Source: G963701675 sp963701675 (GTDB lineage: Bacteria; Planctomycetota; Planctomycetia; Gemmatales; Gemmataceae). From it: a DNA stretch of 64,000 bases. Both the position numbers and the translations under genes were made by a program. Each line of letters starts with the position of its first letter. Position 1 is the first letter of the stretch. Under the pieces are notes generated by a model. The model was not told where the DNA came from and did not search any database. It was given only the letters and a program-made list of their open reading frames with translations. Below are positions 62,115 to 64,000 of the stretch, piece after piece. The stretch covers positions 2,356,001 through 2,420,000 of the forward strand of contig OY969623.1 in assembly GCA_963701675.1 (NCBI GenBank). The letters run 5' to 3'.

Positions 62115-62928
62115 TTGAGTGATGAACGTCAAGAATCTGACCCGAATCGTCCTGAAGCGTTCGACCTCCCCCCCGCTGTTCCCATCGACTTCTATGACCC
62201 GGGCCCGGACATCAAGAACCAAATCGAATCGTTGGGTTACAACCTGATCACCGACACATCAAGTGGCTGTGAATTCGTGTGTGACTACGAGCCGACAGAC
62301 TTGGTGGATATACCGTTCACATTACGTCCGCTGGCGTACTACGGGGGGCCGGCTGTCGGGCATCTCGAGGTGGGCGAAATGCTCCGGACGCACAAACTCA
62401 CGCCGAGCAGTCCGGCCTACAACGCCGGTCACCCAACGCCATTGTCTCCCCCGGCTTTCGATGCGCGGATCTGCGTATGACCGCATCGAGTTCGGCGTAA
62501 CCGACATCGGCGCTTATGAATGTCAAGAGGTTGGGTGCGGCAGGGACGCCGGTATCGCCGTCTTTGCACGGCGCACACTAAATTCACCATACGGGGTTTA
62601 CGAACTTGCCAAAAAGCGCACTGACGCAGAGTTCGAGCTGGTCGATATCAAGGATTTCAACCTGCCTCTGCTCGATGTTTCGGGCGCGCCAATCGCGAAT
62701 AAAAACGCGGATGAACTCGGATGGAGCTTTCCTCCATCCTCGTTCATCCGCTACCCCTTCTCGCCGGCCCGTTCTACCGGCGAGCGTTTGCAACCGCATT
62801 ACCTCAATCGGTCGTTTCCTGCAAAGAGCCCTTCCACTTCATCTTTAGACATCGTCGAACCCAGTGCCCTCCTGGTCGGGCTGAAGCACGCTGGCCGCAT
62901 CGACTTGTCTCATCCTCACCTACAATGA
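62115..62928 (+). pseudogene. C-terminal fragment of a beta-helix surface protein, frameshifted
   Basis: One plus frame reads GYNLITDTSSGCEFVCDYEP, FTLRPLAYYGGPAVGHLE and HKLTPSSPAYNAGHPTPLSP. The next frame continues RIEFGVTDIGAYECQEVGCG. These are the end blocks of the choice-of-anchor Q family as in the proteins at 9827 and 27169 (GYNLLSDK, SPVINRG, IDIGAYEC). A frameshift near 62465 breaks it, and no N-terminal part or sorting motif is left. Confidence 0.7.
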
Positions 62929-63142
62929 GATCGCCGCCGCGGGAGGATTCCCGACAGACTAAACGCCGGCTTGACAAACCTTTTCCATAGATGTTGACAT
63001 GGCGCACTGCTTTTTTGCCTTCTTGGATTCGGCGAACGGTGTGCACTTAGGAATTGACCTGCAACTCTCGCTGTGACACTGCGCCCTCATCTTTCCCCGG
63101 CCGTCCACAGCGCCGGTAGCCCCGACAATGCAGTCCCGTTCG

Positions 63143-63316
63143 TCATTCCGCGCGCTCGTATTCGACAGTGTTCTTTTCTCCGCACCTGCACGTCACGACG
63201 AACGTTTCGCGGTGCGCCAGCGGTTCGATTGGTTTCTGAGGAGGCTTTCGAGCATCATCTAACTTGAGTACTTGAATTTTCTTGCACTTCACGCAAATGT
63301 ACCGGATCGCATCCAT
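63143..63316 (-). CDS. 57-aa zinc-ribbon protein
   Basis: The ATG at 63316 is preceded by GGAGG at seven bases. The protein has ICVKCKKI (about 6-13) and VTCRCGEKN (about 43-51), two Cys pairs suited to a single zinc ribbon, with basic residues between (KLDDARKPPQKPIEPLAHRE). Too short for any other inference. The good ribosome site supports translation. Confidence 0.6.
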   Translation of the reverse strand: MDAIRYICVKCKKIQVLKLDDARKPPQKPIEPLAHRETFVVTCRCGEKNTVEYERAE

Positions 63317-63681
63317 GTAGGCCTCCGTCAACGAGATCTACGCATGGGGGTAATAAAGACAAACTACGGTGACTGATCGAGCGCGTCGACGGGGCCGGGA
63401 GGTCATTCTGTCGGAGCTGGCGACGGAAGTAGAAAATGGCCGGACGCGACGGAGGAACCAGCTCTGTACGGTTCGCTGGTGCCAAGACGGCCATTGCTGT
63501 AGGGGGTCGCCGATGCCGGTGGCCGTAACGTCATACGGCGAAATCGACTGCACCGCCACATCCTCGAACGAGACCATGAAGGAAATGGGGTATGACCGAA
63601 CAGCTAAGACACGCCAACATCGCGGAAATTGGGTGGCTTCATTCGGCCCCTGTTGAGCGTCACGCATGATACTCGAGCGCA

Positions 63682-63978
63682 TCATCGCACTGGTGGAAGC
63701 ATGCCACGTAAACTCTGAAGCTCCGTCTTCGGCATCGCACTGGTTAGGCGACACGTAAACAACCAGAGAGCAGCGCCTTGGGCGGCGCTCAGAGTTTTCC
63801 GGGCCGAGACAGAACCCATTAGGAACGATGTGCACGATGGTTCCCGGCCATCGGCAGGCAGCGCGATGGCCACGCGCGTGCCCAACTCAATCGACATATC
63901 GCTAACGAACAAAACCGAGTCGGCCGAGATGTTGCAGATAACTGCCGGGCTTGGGCGGAATTCTGGTGGCGCGAGCAA
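63682..63978 (-). CDS. PilZ-like protein, near window edge
   Basis: The frame reads AVICNISADSVLFVSDMSIE, LGTRVAIALPADGREPSCTS, GAALWLFTCRLTSAMPKTEL, a PilZ-like pattern with the NIS segment in place of the usual D/NxSxxG. It is a paralogue of the protein at 53865. The frame remains open to the window's right end, so the true start may lie outside. Function of the family: cyclic di-GMP sensing (known), not shown here. Confidence 0.45.
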   Translation of the reverse strand: MLAPPEFRPSPAVICNISADSVLFVSDMSIELGTRVAIALPADGREPSCTSFLMGSVSARKTLSAAQGAALWLFTCRLTSAMPKTELQSLRGMLPPVR

Positions 63979-64000
63979 TTCTGCGGATAATTGTTGGGGA

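Overview
The window looks like an accessory, partly decayed stretch of a Planctomycetota chromosome. Three lineage-typical families support this. Two DUF1559 proteins with N-terminal pseudopilin signals are present. So is a set of large right-handed beta-helix surface proteins carrying the N-terminal LEDRRLLA / LEQRRLPA sorting-type motif. The N-terminal DUF1573/MauE redox proteins are also typical. No rRNA, complete tRNA, CRISPR array or replication origin was found.

Layout. 0-3 kb: a frameshifted IS701-type transposase, then a minus-strand trio (68-aa protein, XRE regulator, HNH-like protein). 3.6-8 kb: a zinc-ribbon protein, then a tight operon of MauE/DoxX-DUF1573, a Cys-rich secreted protein, a membrane protein, a DUF1573-like protein with an in-frame TGA followed by a SECIS-like hairpin, and a DUF1559 pseudopilin. 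This operon holds the most interesting single signal, a candidate selenoprotein. 8-15 kb: gene remnants, a 370-bp element with 38-bp inverted repeats, a beta-helix surface protein, a second DUF1559 protein, IS and TIR fragments, and a TlpA-like thioredoxin. 15.6-26.4 kb: an IS1202/ISNCY-like element with a 19-bp target duplication at the end of an AlkD-like gene, a chimeric TIR gene, a HEPN-like protein, and an IS21 element with a 6-bp target duplication that splits a TPR gene.

27-37 kb: a second beta-helix protein, a gene split by an in-frame TAA, an RHS protein, and a tightly coupled operon of a membrane alpha/beta-hydrolase with two HEPN-like proteins. 37-48 kb: a small XRE module, MaoC-like and OsmC genes, a DUF1080 protein, a tRNA 3' half, remnants of a sigma factor, an esterase and a STAND NTPase, a two-gene membrane pair, and a frameshifted nucleosidase-TM-HEAT-FGE fusion. 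48-62 kb is a conflict/immunity island: DUF4062-NB-ARC-TPR coupled to a TIR protein, TIR-STAND-TPR followed by a SLOG plus TIR/NDT-like protein (a Thoeris-like pairing), and a double-TIR protein with a Cap12-type C-terminal domain. Remnants of further surface proteins lie between them.

The island pattern (many TIR, STAND and HEPN genes, four IS families, tRNA-half, truncated genes) suggests repeated gain and loss of conflict systems. A conserved upstream element (TGCGCGTCCG...GTGTCTAG) precedes three surface-protein loci in the same orientation and may be a shared promoter. All functions are read from sequence patterns without database searches.
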